This document shows positions 33,746-44,285 of a stretch of DNA of 64,000 nt, piece after piece. The DNA is from Ixodes scapularis (lineage: Eukaryota > Arthropoda > Arachnida > Ixodida > Ixodidae). The notes below the pieces were generated by a model. The model saw only the letters and a list, made by a program, of their open reading frames with translations. It searched no databases and had not been told where the DNA came from. Position 1 is the first letter of the stretch. Each line of letters starts with the position of its first letter. The stretch covers positions 10,355,145-10,419,144 of the forward strand of contig NW_024609879.1 in NCBI RefSeq assembly GCF_016920785.2, in the 5' to 3' direction. The translations under genes and the position numbers were made by a program.

Positions 33746-35130
33746 ACAGGGACATGGCGCGCACGTGCACACGGGGACTGCTGAAATCGGGGTCGCCGCC
33801 GCTCGCCACGGCCCGACGGGCAGACTGGCCGACCCATTAACACACACACCTCCGCTTGTGGCGCTGAATGCAGCACTCTCGTGGCGCCGCCTGGCCATTG
33901 CCGGCTGGCTGTCATGCACTTGCGCCATCTTGCCCCAAACGACACTTAAAAGCATGATATCGCACAATGTGAAAGACCTCATTGAAGCTTCGATCGATCA
34001 TGACACCGCCTTTATTGCACTTCCTGAGTGATAACTCATTTGCGAAAGGTACGTTGAGGTGCGCGGAAAAATAAAATTCCGGGTGCTGATGAGGGTAATG
34101 CGAGTCATTTAATTTTATTGCAGCCGTGCGAACATTATAGTTGACGCAATCATAAAATTCTGCGCCCACTGACACCAACGTGACAACAGGAGCCGAAATG
34201 CACATGAGCTTTTCTATGCCACAGAGAGAGGAGAGCTAACCGTTTGGAGCGCTTCCCCAACTCCGACGTTACCGCGCCGCCTCGAGGCGCCATCAGACCG
34301 TTGGCGTCTCGCGCGCCATCTGCCGGGAAGCGAAGAGCGAACGCCGAGGAAAGGCGAAAGCGACCCCCCCCCCCCATACCCCCTCTGCCCTCTACAGCTG
34401 GTTGAGAGATTGCGGAGAGCGCTGGCAAGGAGGAGCCTGCAAGAACAAGCACCTCCCTCCCCCCTCCTCCGCCCTCCACAGGAACCGGCGCGCCAGCGCG
34501 ATCCAAACCAACGCTTCTTTTTGCGCCTGTAGGTCGTGCGGCTGCGGATCTGACGCATTTCGTGAAGTTTTGTCTGTTTCCGGGCGCGCTTTCTGAGTCA
34601 GAACCGTGCGCTTTGGTTTGGACGGGCGAAACTTCGGCACGAGCGCACAAGCAAAGTGCAACTGCGACAGACTGGCCGGCCAGACGGCGAGAGAAAGAGA
34701 GAGAGAGAGAGAGATCGCGTTGTCATGTTGGAAGAGAATAAAAGGGGGGGGGGGGGGGAGGAGAGGGCAGCCAGACGGCGAGAAACGCGGAGCCGGAACT
34801 TGCTTGCCCTCCACCGATTGGCCGGGACACAGGAGCGCCCTATACGTCACCGCGCGTTTTTGTGCGCGTTGAGAAAGAAGTTGAAATCAACCAACTTTCT
34901 TGTGCGCGCCCGGAAGGAGCGAAGAAGCGGCGCGACGTCACGAAAATACGTCACATCCGCAGCCGCACGACCTACAGGCGCAAAAAGAAGCGTTGGTTTC
35001 GATCGCGCTTTACATGGCGAAGGAGCAGGCGAGCGACACCCAAACCAACTCTGAAGCCCTGAACCCCACGCAGTAGTTGCGAAGCGGTAGTCTCCTCGCC
35101 CACTAAGACGGCCCGGGAGCTCACGTGACC
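33746..35130. repeat. 45-bp perfect inverted repeat, GA and poly-G tracts
   Basis: 34505-34549 and 34955-34999 are perfect 45-bp complements about 400 bp apart (AAACCAACGCTTCTTTTTGC...). Between them are a (GA)n tract near 34688-34713 and a 15-G run at 34744-34758; a 13-C run lies at 34373-34385. No coding gene is recognised, so this is probably a GC-rich miniature element. Confidence 0.6.
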
Positions 35131-35660
35131 AACCCAGCTAAGATAATACTAGCGCTCACCGCGACTCATCATGGCCACGGTCCTCAGGCTCACGTCATCA
35201 CGCGGACTAATGCGATCACCGGACTCATATCCACCCTAAGACTCACGTCTTGATTCAGGCTCATGCTCATGAGCCTCGAAACTCACAATTACACTCAAGA
35301 GACCTCAAAACTCACTCATGAGTACTTCACTTAGCGCTCAAGCTCACACTCACAATCAAGAGTTTTAAGAACTCACAATCACACTCACGATCAAACTCAT
35401 GCTCATGAGTTCGCAGGGCTCACACTCGCACTCACACTCATTAGTTCCCAGAACTCGCGATCACACTCACGGTCAGACTCACGCTCGTCAGTTCTCAGGA
35501 CTCACACTCACACTCGCACTCATGAGTTCACGTAACTTATGATCACACTCACACTCACACTCACAATTTTCCGAGACTCGCGGCCTCACTCACGATCACC
35601 TCAAATCTGACGGTGAGCGTGAGTGATCGTGAGTGATCGCACTCATGAGTGAGAATGCCG
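35130..35660 (+). repeat. CTCACACTCA / CTCATGAGT minisatellite
   Basis: Irregular units of CTCACACTCAC, CTCATGAGTT and GATCACACTCACG over about 500 bp, ending a few bases before the LINE target duplication at 35668. Related in composition to the array at 13776-14340. Confidence 0.8.
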
Positions 35661-35789
35661 AGGTATGGTGCTAAGCCATCTTTTTTTTTTTTTTTTTTAT
35701 TGCCTGTTTAGACAAGGACACAAACACAGTCATGTGGATAAAAACACATGCACGACGGATGGCCGACGAGCATGAGGGTTAAAAATTTC

Positions 35790-38700
35790 TCACATTTTTA
35801 GCACATTCAGAACTGACACACAGTCAGGTGGGCACTTCAGCGTGGCATAAACTGAGTTCAGTCTGCGGACCGTTTCCACGAAATACATCCACACAGGACG
35901 TGCATCAACATCCGCGTGCCGCACAGCCATTCTGCTTTGCCAAATCGCGTGCAAACCCAAAACCATAATAAAATCAACAGGAGTTTCACCATCTTTGTCA
36001 ACAGGAAGGAATCTAATGCCTTGTGGCGTTAACGGTAACTCTTTTTTGATCGTCCTCTGAAGGACATCCCAGAACAGAAAAGCGTCCCAGCAGTCTAAAA
36101 ATACGTGCTCTATGGTATCATATTTCTTGCACAGAAAACAATGAACACCCCATGGAACAAAAATGTTTTTCTGCTCGAGCCAAACTTTCACGGGGAGGGT
36201 GTTTGTGTGTAAGTAAAAGAAAAAAGTTTTTATACCAGGCGGGATTGCCATCTTTTTAACCCGAGATAACACGTCTTGCCCAGGACTTGACTGGAAAATG
36301 GACCGATACAAACGGACGGGGAAAACAGTTTCAATGATATCACGCGTTAAACGCTTACGCGTGACACCCGACAAGTATTCAAGAGAGAAACGAACGGACA
36401 AAAAACGGAACGCCTCCACCACTTCTCTAAGAAAAATACCAATGTTGCGCTGTTTCCGACAACACGATGAAACGACAAACAAAGGAATTTCATCTGACAG
36501 TCTAGTCTGAATTACAGCTCGAAGAAATGGATTTGATTGGTCCCTGAGAAACATGAAGCGCGACACAACCAGCCTGACAAAAATGTGTGACAATGAAACC
36601 CGCCATCTTTGACGTGACGAAACAAATTGTCCCTACAAATCCTTTACCATCTAGACCGCCAGATGAACTCAGCGAAAACGCGGTGCAGCTTTTGCACATT
36701 TACACGCGCGCACGCCAAGACTTGAAGCACATACCAAATTTTTGCAATTAAAAAGATGTTACAGACGGTGGCGCGCGTAAATATAGACAACTCCCACCCA
36801 CCCCACTTATTACACCTATCGCGTGTTTCCTTGACAACATTTGACCAGTACACCTTCGAGCTTTTATAATGCTGCAACGGTACTCCTAGATACTGCGTAG
36901 GCGTTGACATAAAATTTATATCTTCAAATACATGAGGCTTCGTGGCCCACGTTCCATGCCAAAGCCCGCAACACTTTTCCCAATTTACTGCCGCACCGGT
37001 CAGGTCGCAGTAATATTTTAGGTCACGAACGGCTTGTACGATACTTGCTTTGTCTCTACAAAAAATTGCGACATCATCTGCATATGAAAGTAGTTTGACT
37101 TCGTTTCCGTGGAGCGAAAAACCATTAATTAATCTATTCTTCAATATAGTTCTACAAAAGGGTTCTAAATAAATACAAAATAACAAGGGCGACAAGGGGC
37201 AGCCTTGCTTGACGGACGACTGTACGCTGATGCGCGCAGACGGCTTCCCATTAACTATGATTTGCGTAGTACACTCGGTGTACGCCATCTTGACAAAGCT
37301 AGTTATAACTTCACCCACTCCTACATAGTCTAAGATTTTGTACATTACACTGTGCTGAACCCGGTCGAAAGCTTTTTCCAGGTCAATCTGGAGCATAGCT
37401 ACCTGGTCCGCCTCCTCGTCGCACAGCTCTAATAAACTTCTAGCAATATGCACGTTTGTTAAAATGGATCTACCTTTAATAGCACAAGTCTGATGCTCCC
37501 CAACTATTTCAGTAATAACATTGTGTAACCTACCGGCTAGAACTTTTATCAAAATTTTGTAATCAACGTTACTAAGCGCAATCGGTCTATAATTTTTAAC
37601 GTTCCTTAGCTTTTGGGCGTCATCATTCTTGGGTATGAGTACGGTATGAGTGTTTAGAAAAGACGGCGGTAATTTGTTTATCATGTATGCCTCACGTATG
37701 ACTTGATAAAGCTGCTCAGAAATTTCGCTTTTATATTTTTTATACAGTGCCGCTGTCAAACCATCAGGTCCCGGAGATTATTTCGTTGGCAGTTCCTCGA
37801 TGGCGCGCTCGATTTCGGCGACGCTTATCGGTTCTTCTAATCTTTCTTTCATCTCGTCGTTTACACGCGGCATCAGCGACAGATAGTCGCCGAGTTGCGA
37901 GTCATTGCCACCGTCCTGCAGCTTCAACATTGCGCTGTAGTAATCGACGAACGCCTTTTCTATAACATCGGGACGACTACTTACAAGACCACCATATTCT
38001 ATTTCGACAATGCTTTTCTTTTTTACATACTGAGCTTCGCTACTTAATGCCCGTTTGGTTGTTGCTCACCTAAAACATACTTTTCTGCTCGCGCTCGTAC
38101 AAGTGCCCCTTTATATTTTTCAGTTTCGAAATCCGCGATATTGGTCTTTACGCATTTAAGCTCCTGTGTGAGCGCGCCGGGGTTCTCACATTCAAGGCGA
38201 TGTATTCGTTGAAGATCTTCCATGAGTAGCTTTTCCTCCGCTTTCTTCCAGTACGCGAGAATACCGGAGCGTTCTATCGCACATAATTTAAATTCACACT
38301 TAAACCATTCCCATCTCTCACTCGCGCTTTCACTTACTCCAGCCATCTTACTAAATAATTCCTCAACGGTCTCATTAAACACGTCGTCCTCGAGAAGGCT
38401 ATTATTAAGCTTCCACATCTCCCACCGCAAGTTAGTTTCCTTTTTTCCCCTCCCACCGAGAACAAATGAAACCAATCCATGGTCCGAAAAGAAAACTGGG
38501 GCAACATTGTAACCATCATGCCCTGACAAGAGACCAATAGACACGTATGCCCTATCGAGGCGAGCGTGACAAGAGGATTGGTAATGCGTGTAACGCAAAC
38601 TCGTGTTGTTCCTTTGAAAAGTCGCGACATCAACTAAACTGAAATTTATTGTCAAATCTTCCAGCACCTTCGTGCTGTTATCGTAATACCGTATTGTACT

Positions 38701-39239
38701 AGATCTGTCTCGCGCGTCACAAACACAGTTGAAATCACCTATCATTAGAATTCTACTTTGACAATCTAAATATGAGCTCATACTCTGAAAAAATATTTTC
38801 CTTTCACTTGAAGCGTTTGGCGCGTACACATTGATTATTCGATACTCCAGGTTATTAACATTGCAGTCACAAATAACGAATCGACCTGCACTGTCGGCAA
38901 TCACATTTTGTACTTGTGCGTTTAACGACTTCCTTAAAAACAACATGCAACCTCCTGACAGACCATTTGCGCGTGACACGCAAACCTCAAAACACGGTAA
39001 AAAAGGCGCCAGCAGGCGTACGGTCTCTTCATCACTGTGAACTTTTGTCTCCTGAATCGCGAGGACATCAATGTCTTTATCAATAAGAAGCCTCTGAACC
39101 TGGTATTGCTTACGACGCGAGGCGAAACCTCGCACGTTCAGCGTTCCTACCTTCAGGATATCGGCAACTTTAGGCGTCCTCGCAATTCAGGGACTCACCT
39201 CGTCTAGAAACCCAGAGGCGCTGCACCTGTACAACATCA
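35790..39239 (-). pseudogene. LINE ORF2: APE endonuclease and reverse transcriptase, near-intact
   Basis: The start ATG overlaps the ORF1 stop as TGATG. The APE-type endonuclease has NVRGF, IQETKVHS, IGDFNCVCDARD and SDHGLVSF. The reverse transcriptase has NYRPIALSNVDYKILIKVLA, the first Asp block LQIDLEKAFDRV, GCPLSPLLF and YADDVAIF. A C-terminal CFLCKKYDTIEHVFLDC motif closes it. Inactivating changes: TGA at codon 17, a frameshift near 38050, TAA near 37777, TAA near 36642 and a frameshift near 36600. The product would nick target DNA and reverse transcribe the element RNA. Confidence 0.9.
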
Positions 39240-40448
39240 ACCAGCCGGCTTCTCCGGTCCCCTGGGATCGGACGCAGTGCTGGGAGGAAGTCGTATTGGC
39301 CTTTTCTTTTGCAGGGTTGTCTTCACAGGAGGTTCTGCCGCGCTCGAGTCTCCCCCGATCTTTTGGGCGTCAGTCTCTTGTTCCCGAGGCCGCTTCATCG
39401 TTTGCGCGTTGACACTAGCGTCCGCCATGTCAACCTCGTTCACCGGCAGCACTGCAGTTGCCGTCGTCGACTTATCGCCCGGTGATGCTGCCTTCGTTGT
39501 CACACTTCCCTTGCTCCCTGTCGCTGAGTCAGGTTTTGCCGCAAACACAACGGCCGACTGGGTAACCACGGGCTTCGGCTGTCCCCCCGATGCGACTTGG
39601 TCAGGTTCCTTTGTAGCCTTTTCCACGGACACCTCGGCGGACGGACCCACTCCTTCGACCGCCTCTTCCGCGTCTGCCTCGTCCATGTGGTGTTCACTAT
39701 TGGCCTCCCCTCCTCCAGGACCCGCAGCAGCTGCGTACGTTTTCACGCAATGCTCGGCGTCATGGCCAAACCGGTAGCAGCTGCCGCACTTGGGCACCCG
39801 ACATTCACGGCGGATGTGGCCCGTCCGTTCACAACGCAAGCAGAGTGGAGCCCTGCCCGGCACCACGACGAGTACCATCCCGCCGGCGATGCGTATCTGA
39901 TGGGGCAGCTTATCTAAACTCAGCCGAGGCTTGAGCCGGATGACAGCGGTGCGAGTCATAGACCCGCAGTTCACAACTCCCTGAACTCTCCACTTTTCGG
40001 TCCCTACCTCGCTCACATGTCCGTAGGGCGCGAAAGCCGCCCTTACCTCGTTGTCCGGCACGTGGTAAAGCAGCCAGTGCAGCTTGATTCGAATGTCACG
40101 GTTTCCCGGGTCAATGCTGACGCAGCGATGGCCTTTAACGACGAGGTCTCCCGCCGCAAGGATCTTCCGCTTGCCGTCGAGTGACTTGAAGGTCACGGCC
40201 CAGACGTGGTTCATTTGGTATGCCCCCAAGGCGAGAGCCTCGGGGAGCAGTCCCAGGTGGCCCAGGGTGTCGCGGAAGTCCTCGACGCGATACGGACGGC
40301 CACGAACATCAGCATGAAGAAACGCGGTGTTAAGCACCGTAGGCCCAGTTGGCAGGGGAGGCAAAATTATCTTGTATTCCTGACTTGCAGAATCGTTCCT
40401 GTCACCGCGGCCCGGCTGGGCCGTTATCGCCGCTCCGACGGAGCTCAT
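39237..40448 (-). CDS. LINE ORF1 protein with zinc knuckles
   Basis: Intact 403-residue ORF. The central part resembles an RNA-binding fold (VVKGHRCVSIDPGNRDIRIKLHWLL...VRAAFAPYGHVSEV). It is followed by knuckles CLRCERTGHIRREC and CGSCYRFGHDAEHC at about residues 205-240, then an acidic, low-complexity tail. ORF1 proteins of this type bind element RNA. It ends EKPAG with its TGA overlapping the ATG of ORF2, which suggests termination-reinitiation. Confidence 0.88.
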   Translation of the reverse strand: MSSVGAAITAQPGRGDRNDSASQEYKIILPPLPTGPTVLNTAFLHADVRGRPYRVEDFRDTLGHLGLLPEALALGAYQMNHVWAVTFKSLDGKRKILAAGDLVVKGHRCVSIDPGNRDIRIKLHWLLYHVPDNEVRAAFAPYGHVSEVGTEKWRVQGVVNCGSMTRTAVIRLKPRLSLDKLPHQIRIAGGMVLVVVPGRAPLCLRCERTGHIRRECRVPKCGSCYRFGHDAEHCVKTYAAAAGPGGGEANSEHHMDEADAEEAVEGVGPSAEVSVEKATKEPDQVASGGQPKPVVTQSAVVFAAKPDSATGSKGSVTTKAASPGDKSTTATAVLPVNEVDMADASVNAQTMKRPREQETDAQKIGGDSSAAEPPVKTTLQKKRPIRLPPSTASDPRGPEKPAG

Positions 40449-40594
40449 GATTCGTCGTCCGTACCCAACGAGTGCCGGAAGAAGAATCCTGTGCTAAGCC
40501 ATCGCTTCTGAGCTCGATTTCAAGACGCGTTTTATACGAGATGCTTCGGCTGCAAATGCAGTTAAGCCTTCAGTATGTTATGAAAGCACTCGTA

Positions 40595-41166
40595 CAGTCG
40601 GGGACAAACGTCTCCAGGACACGCGAGCTGTGACTGAAACGAATTGCTCTGCCATCTGCCGGCGGGTCGCCTGGTTTCGAGATCACAGAAAAGCGCATGC
40701 GCGTCCTACTGTGCATGCCGACATGTGCGCTTTCCCGCTCTTCTGCGGCGCGGCGCCCAATTCGGAATCGAGCGCGTGGTACCGCCTCGGAGATAGCGCT
40801 TACTGACATGGCACCTATAAAGCAAGAAGTCACGGCAGCTCAATTGAGCGATAAGCTCAACTGGTTATAAAGCAAGGTGCGCTGACACGGCGAATCGCGG
40901 CGTAATGCCCCAGGCGGTATCTCGAGTTTCGGAATGTGTAACAGACGCTCGTCAACCACCAGCGCTATCTCCGAGGCGGTACCACGCGCCCGATTCCAAG
41001 TTAGGCGCTGTGCCGCAGAAGAGCGCGAAAACACACATGTTTGCCGGCAGAGTAAGACGCGCATGCGCTTTTCTGTGATCTCGAAACCAGGCGACCCGCC
41101 GGCAGATGGCAGAGCAATGCGTTTCAGCCGCAGCTCGCACGTCTTGGGGACTTTTGTCCCCTACTG
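40595..41166. mobile_element. Tc1/mariner-type miniature element, TA duplication
   Basis: 572 bp with imperfect inverted repeats of about 210 bp. The ends are CAGTCGGGGACAAACGTC and the complement of CAGTAGGGGACAAAAGTC. It is flanked by TA on both sides (40593-40594 and 41167-41168). CAGT termini with TA duplications are typical of Tc1/mariner. Copy 2 of the host repeat has the uninterrupted sequence CACTCGTACATCACTCG at about 52007-52023, the exact empty site. Confidence 0.88.
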
Positions 41167-41198
41167 TACATCACTCGCCGTACTTCAGATCTACTCAC

Positions 41199-41373
41199 CT
41201 GCCATGTAGAGTACTTTCGCGTCGTAGAACGATCGTTTCGTTCGCGCGTTTCCGGCCGAGTAGACCTGGTACACCTTGTCGTCTTCAACGACACCGCTAA
41301 AGTCCCTTACATCGTCGGAACTCACAACAGGCTGGGTCTTCTCGAGTAGAAATTCTACTAAAACTTAAGACAT
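41199..41373 (-). pseudogene. Exon-like segment in repeat A, copy 1
   Basis: 175 bp from an ATG to a GTGAGT splice donor, equal in length to the segment in copy 2. Codon 3 is TAA here, so it cannot be translated from this ATG. The rest reads VEFLLEKTQPVVSSDDV, then FSGVVEDDKVYQVY and SFYDAKVLYMAG. The source gene is not identified. Confidence 0.65.
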
Positions 41374-41943
41374 TGTAGAGCCCGGGCAGGATCGACAGGT
41401 TGGAGTAAGCGGGCAAACAAAACGAGTCGAGAGCGATCGTTCATGAAAGCTCAGCAAAGCCTCTATGGGCGAAGCGAAGTGGCGTGTTTGGCGTTTCGGC
41501 GGGCTTCTGATCAAGTTTGTCGGTCGGCTGCGTGTCATATCTCTAACATCAGCGGTTTTATGGGCTCACGTCCCGAAATCGTTTTCTTGTGCATAGATTA
41601 TTCTTCGTATTCATAGATTTGACGAAATAGTGGTATCCGAACGAACTTTACGTCCTTTGACCGTTCGTCTTTCTGCACGTCAAAGAATTTTGACGTACAG
41701 TCAGAGACAATCGATGTACCATCAGAATCGCCACCAAGACATCTTGATGGCATTTCGCGGCGGCCGACTGCCACTAGGAAACCATCAGAAAGCCGACAAG
41801 CGCAGTCTGACTGGAGCTTGACTGTCGGTCAGACTAACTTGTTGGCCAATCACTCATGCTTGACGTACAGTCAGGCACAGTCAGCGGTCCACTAGAAAAC
41901 ACTGACTGCCAAACAGGGTTACATTGATGAATTTTTCCTTCGG

Positions 41944-42450
41944 GGAGGACCTCGGGTTCCTTCGGGAGGACCTCGGGAGGTCCTCGGGTCCCTTCGGGAG
42001 GACCTCGGGAGGTCCTCGAGTTCCTACGGGAGGACCTCGGGTACCTTCGGTGACCTCGGGGAGGGGGGGTCACGTGACCCCCCCCTCCGAGGTTTCGTGA
42101 CCACGTGACCCCCCTTCTGAGGTCACGAGTCCCCCCTCCCGAGGTCACTTGACCCCCATCCCGAGGTCACGCGACCCCCCTCCCGCGAGGTCACGTGACC
42201 CCTCGAGGTCATTTGACCCCATCCCCGAGGTCACGTGACCCCCTTCGGAGATCTCGTGACCCCCTTTCGAGATAACGTGACCCCCCTCCCCCAAGTTCAC
42301 GTGACCCCCCCAGGTCACGTGACCCCCCCGACGTCACGTGACCCCTTATGTCTCGTGACCCCTCTGGGTCACGAGACACGAGACCCCCCTCCCCTCGAGG
42401 TGACGTGACCCCTCCCTCCGAAGTCAGGTGACCCCCCGGAGGAGATTGAA
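41944..42450. repeat. GGTCACGTGACCCCCC minisatellite
   Basis: It begins with TTCGGGAGGACCTCGGG-type units (41944-42060) and passes into about twenty diverged 20-30 bp units of GAGGTCACGTGACCCCCCTCC. The palindrome GTCACGTGAC includes the E-box CACGTG and is the best conserved part. It lies exactly at the right end of repeat A and runs to the split PLE. Confidence 0.85.
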
Positions 42451-42597
42451 GTATGAGGGGAGGAGGAGGAGAAGAAGGAGGAGGAGGAGGGGTATACTCT
42501 CCCCTTAGTACCCTTCTCTCCTCCTCCTCAAGAGCTGCGCCCTAATTCGGCATACAAGCAGCTGTAAACGGCTTTCAATTTTTTTTCTCTCAAAGCT
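42451..42597 (-). pseudogene. C-terminal end of a PLE, left of the LINE insertion
   Basis: On the minus strand the PLE frame continues from 47893 into EKKLKAVYSCLYAELGRSS and a stop, once the LINE is removed. It is followed by a GGAGGA-rich tail. The TCTCTCAAAGCT duplication (42586-42597) marks the break. Confidence 0.55.
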
Positions 42598-42875
42598 GAG
42601 GTCCGCCACCAGGGGGCTGACGCAGTCGCCCGCGCCTCGCTCTGGCTCCCGATTTGTTCTGCCAAACCGCGGATTGACAACGGTATACAGTCTAAGCACT
42701 GTCACCAGTGTCTGTATAACGACGAAAGGAACCACTCGACACCTGGGTAAGCCGCACTGGACCCCTGCTGCCCAATTATCACGACCCGAGATTTGCGGCC
42801 TCGCCGACTCCGCTAGGCCTACATTGTAGGCCTAGCCACATCGTTTCGAACCAGCGCCGGCACCTCGAGCCCGAG

Positions 42876-44285
42876 ATGAACGACGCGCCCCCTCCACATG
42901 TATCGCCGAGCACCGACATGGATACTGACCCTGACAGCGGGCGAACCGTCACGCCAGACAACCCATGGATTACTGTTCTAAAGAAACGCGCTAAGAAGAT
43001 CACTGCTACCGCCACGACGACAAGCCAAGCCGCCGGCCAACCCCAGGTACACCAAGCGCCGGCTCCCAAGCCCTCGCCCCGGGAGCCTCCGCCACGCCTA
43101 CCGCCTACCAACTATACGGTCATCTTCCGCCCACGCGCCGGCCTCAACGTTGCTACCCTGACCACTGCTGCACTGACTGAAGCTCTGTCAACCAAATGTG
43201 AGCTGCCGCTTCCGACTTTCTACCGAGCCGTCACTCTTTTGGTACAACCTACTCCCAATGTACTCGTCGCAAGCACCGCAGATCCCGAGCTGGCCGTAAG
43301 GCTGAGCGAGATACAGCAACTGCAAATTTCAACTTCGACCTACGAGTTTTCTACGTATATGAAGCCGCCACCGGGAACCTGTCGCGGGGTCATCCATGGC
43401 CTTGACTCTTCGATAAACAAGGACAACCTAGGCGCCTACCTCCAAGGCAACTACCCCACCCTCCTCCACGCGCGCATCATGGGCAACACCCGCTCCGCGC
43501 TTCTCACCTTCCAAGGGACTCGGGTGCCATTCTACGTGAAGGGGGGCAGTATGCTTCTGCGCTGCCGACCTTTTCGCTGCTCCGTGCAAGTGTGCCACGT
43601 CTGTGGTGAATTGGGGCACCGCATGGACGTGTGCCCTAACCCTGACAGCCCAAAATGCCTCCACTGCGGACAGCCGACCCCGTCAGCAGACCATGTGTGT
43701 ATTCCTAAATGCCGATTGTGCTCCCAACCCCATACAACGGCGGGTAAAGACTGTCCACGCCGCTTCTTCCCCAACTCGCCGACCAGCAAGACGTTCACGC
43801 AAGCCGCCGACAAGGTAAGCTGGTGTGCTCCTGCCTCTCGCGCTCCCACTGCTCAACTCCCTCCCCAACGCGACGCACAAAACTATCCCCTATCCCAACT
43901 CGCGCCACTCCCCGCCACCATTCCCACGGCACTCCTCGGCCTGCTCAAAAACCTACAACAACAAAATGCCGACCTCCTACGCCGGGTAGAAGCCCTTGAG
44001 GCAGAGCGAGCCCCCCAGTTCCAACCACCCCCGCACGTACCCGTGGTTACCCCTCTCATCACACGAGCCGACGTAGAGGAAATCATAGACGCACAATTTA
44101 CGGCCCGCAGCATCCCACAAGTTCAGCAACAGGTACAGCAGTCTACAGAATACCTAAGCAAAATGATAACCGACTCCACCAAAAGCATCTTCGAACTGCT
44201 CTCAGAACGCATTTCCTTGCTTGAACGCGCCCTTCTCTCGGATCACCCCCCTCAAACCAAGAAGTCTAAACCGGATGGCCAATAG
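42876..44285 (+). CDS. LINE ORF1 (gag-like) with zinc knuckles
   Basis: 469 residues, intact. The N-terminal part is Pro/Thr-rich and includes NPWITVLKKRAKK. The middle (YTVIFRPRAGLNV...) resembles the RNA-binding region of I-group ORF1. Zinc knuckles CHVCGELGHRMDVC, CLHCGQPTPSADHVC and CRLCSQPHTTAGKDC lie at about residues 243-292. The C-terminal part has a coiled-coil-like stretch (LLKNLQQQNADLLRRVEALE). It ends KPDGQ followed by TAG, and the same frame stays open beyond. Confidence 0.9.
   Translation: MNDAPPPHVSPSTDMDTDPDSGRTVTPDNPWITVLKKRAKKITATATTTSQAAGQPQVHQAPAPKPSPREPPPRLPPTNYTVIFRPRAGLNVATLTTAALTEALSTKCELPLPTFYRAVTLLVQPTPNVLVASTADPELAVRLSEIQQLQISTSTYEFSTYMKPPPGTCRGVIHGLDSSINKDNLGAYLQGNYPTLLHARIMGNTRSALLTFQGTRVPFYVKGGSMLLRCRPFRCSVQVCHVCGELGHRMDVCPNPDSPKCLHCGQPTPSADHVCIPKCRLCSQPHTTAGKDCPRRFFPNSPTSKTFTQAADKVSWCAPASRAPTAQLPPQRDAQNYPLSQLAPLPATIPTALLGLLKNLQQQNADLLRRVEALEAERAPQFQPPPHVPVVTPLITRADVEEIIDAQFTARSIPQVQQQVQQSTEYLSKMITDSTKSIFELLSERISLLERALLSDHPPQTKKSKPDGQ

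Larger units (their letters stand above)
35681..40490 (-). mobile_element. Complete LINE with poly-A tail, L1/Tx1-like
   Basis: The 13-bp direct repeat GTGCTAAGCCATC (35668-35680 and 40491-40503) flanks the element. The minus-strand 3' end is a poly-A of about 18 (seen as T at 35681-35698). ORF1 has zinc knuckles. ORF2 has APE endonuclease, reverse transcriptase and a C-terminal Cys/His motif. The order and the VNYRPIALSNVDYKI-type block point to the L1/Tx1 group. The 5' untranslated part is only 42 bp, so it may be slightly 5'-truncated. Few inactivating changes suggest moderate age. Confidence 0.9.
40529..41943. repeat. Dispersed repeat A, copy 1 (with gene-like exon)
   Basis: Homologous over its length (about 840 bp without the nested element) to 51943-52795. 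Shared landmarks: GGCTGCAAATGCAGTTAAGCC at the left, the exon-like segment, ACAATCGATGTAC, GGCATTTCGCGGCGGCCGACTGCCA, and the right end ...TTTTTCCTTCGG. No transposase is visible. It carries a Tc1-type miniature element that copy 2 lacks. Confidence 0.8.

Noticed and set aside
41944..42450. Possible CRISPR array
   Set aside because: Units and spacers vary in length and sequence together; this is a minisatellite in a eukaryotic genome.
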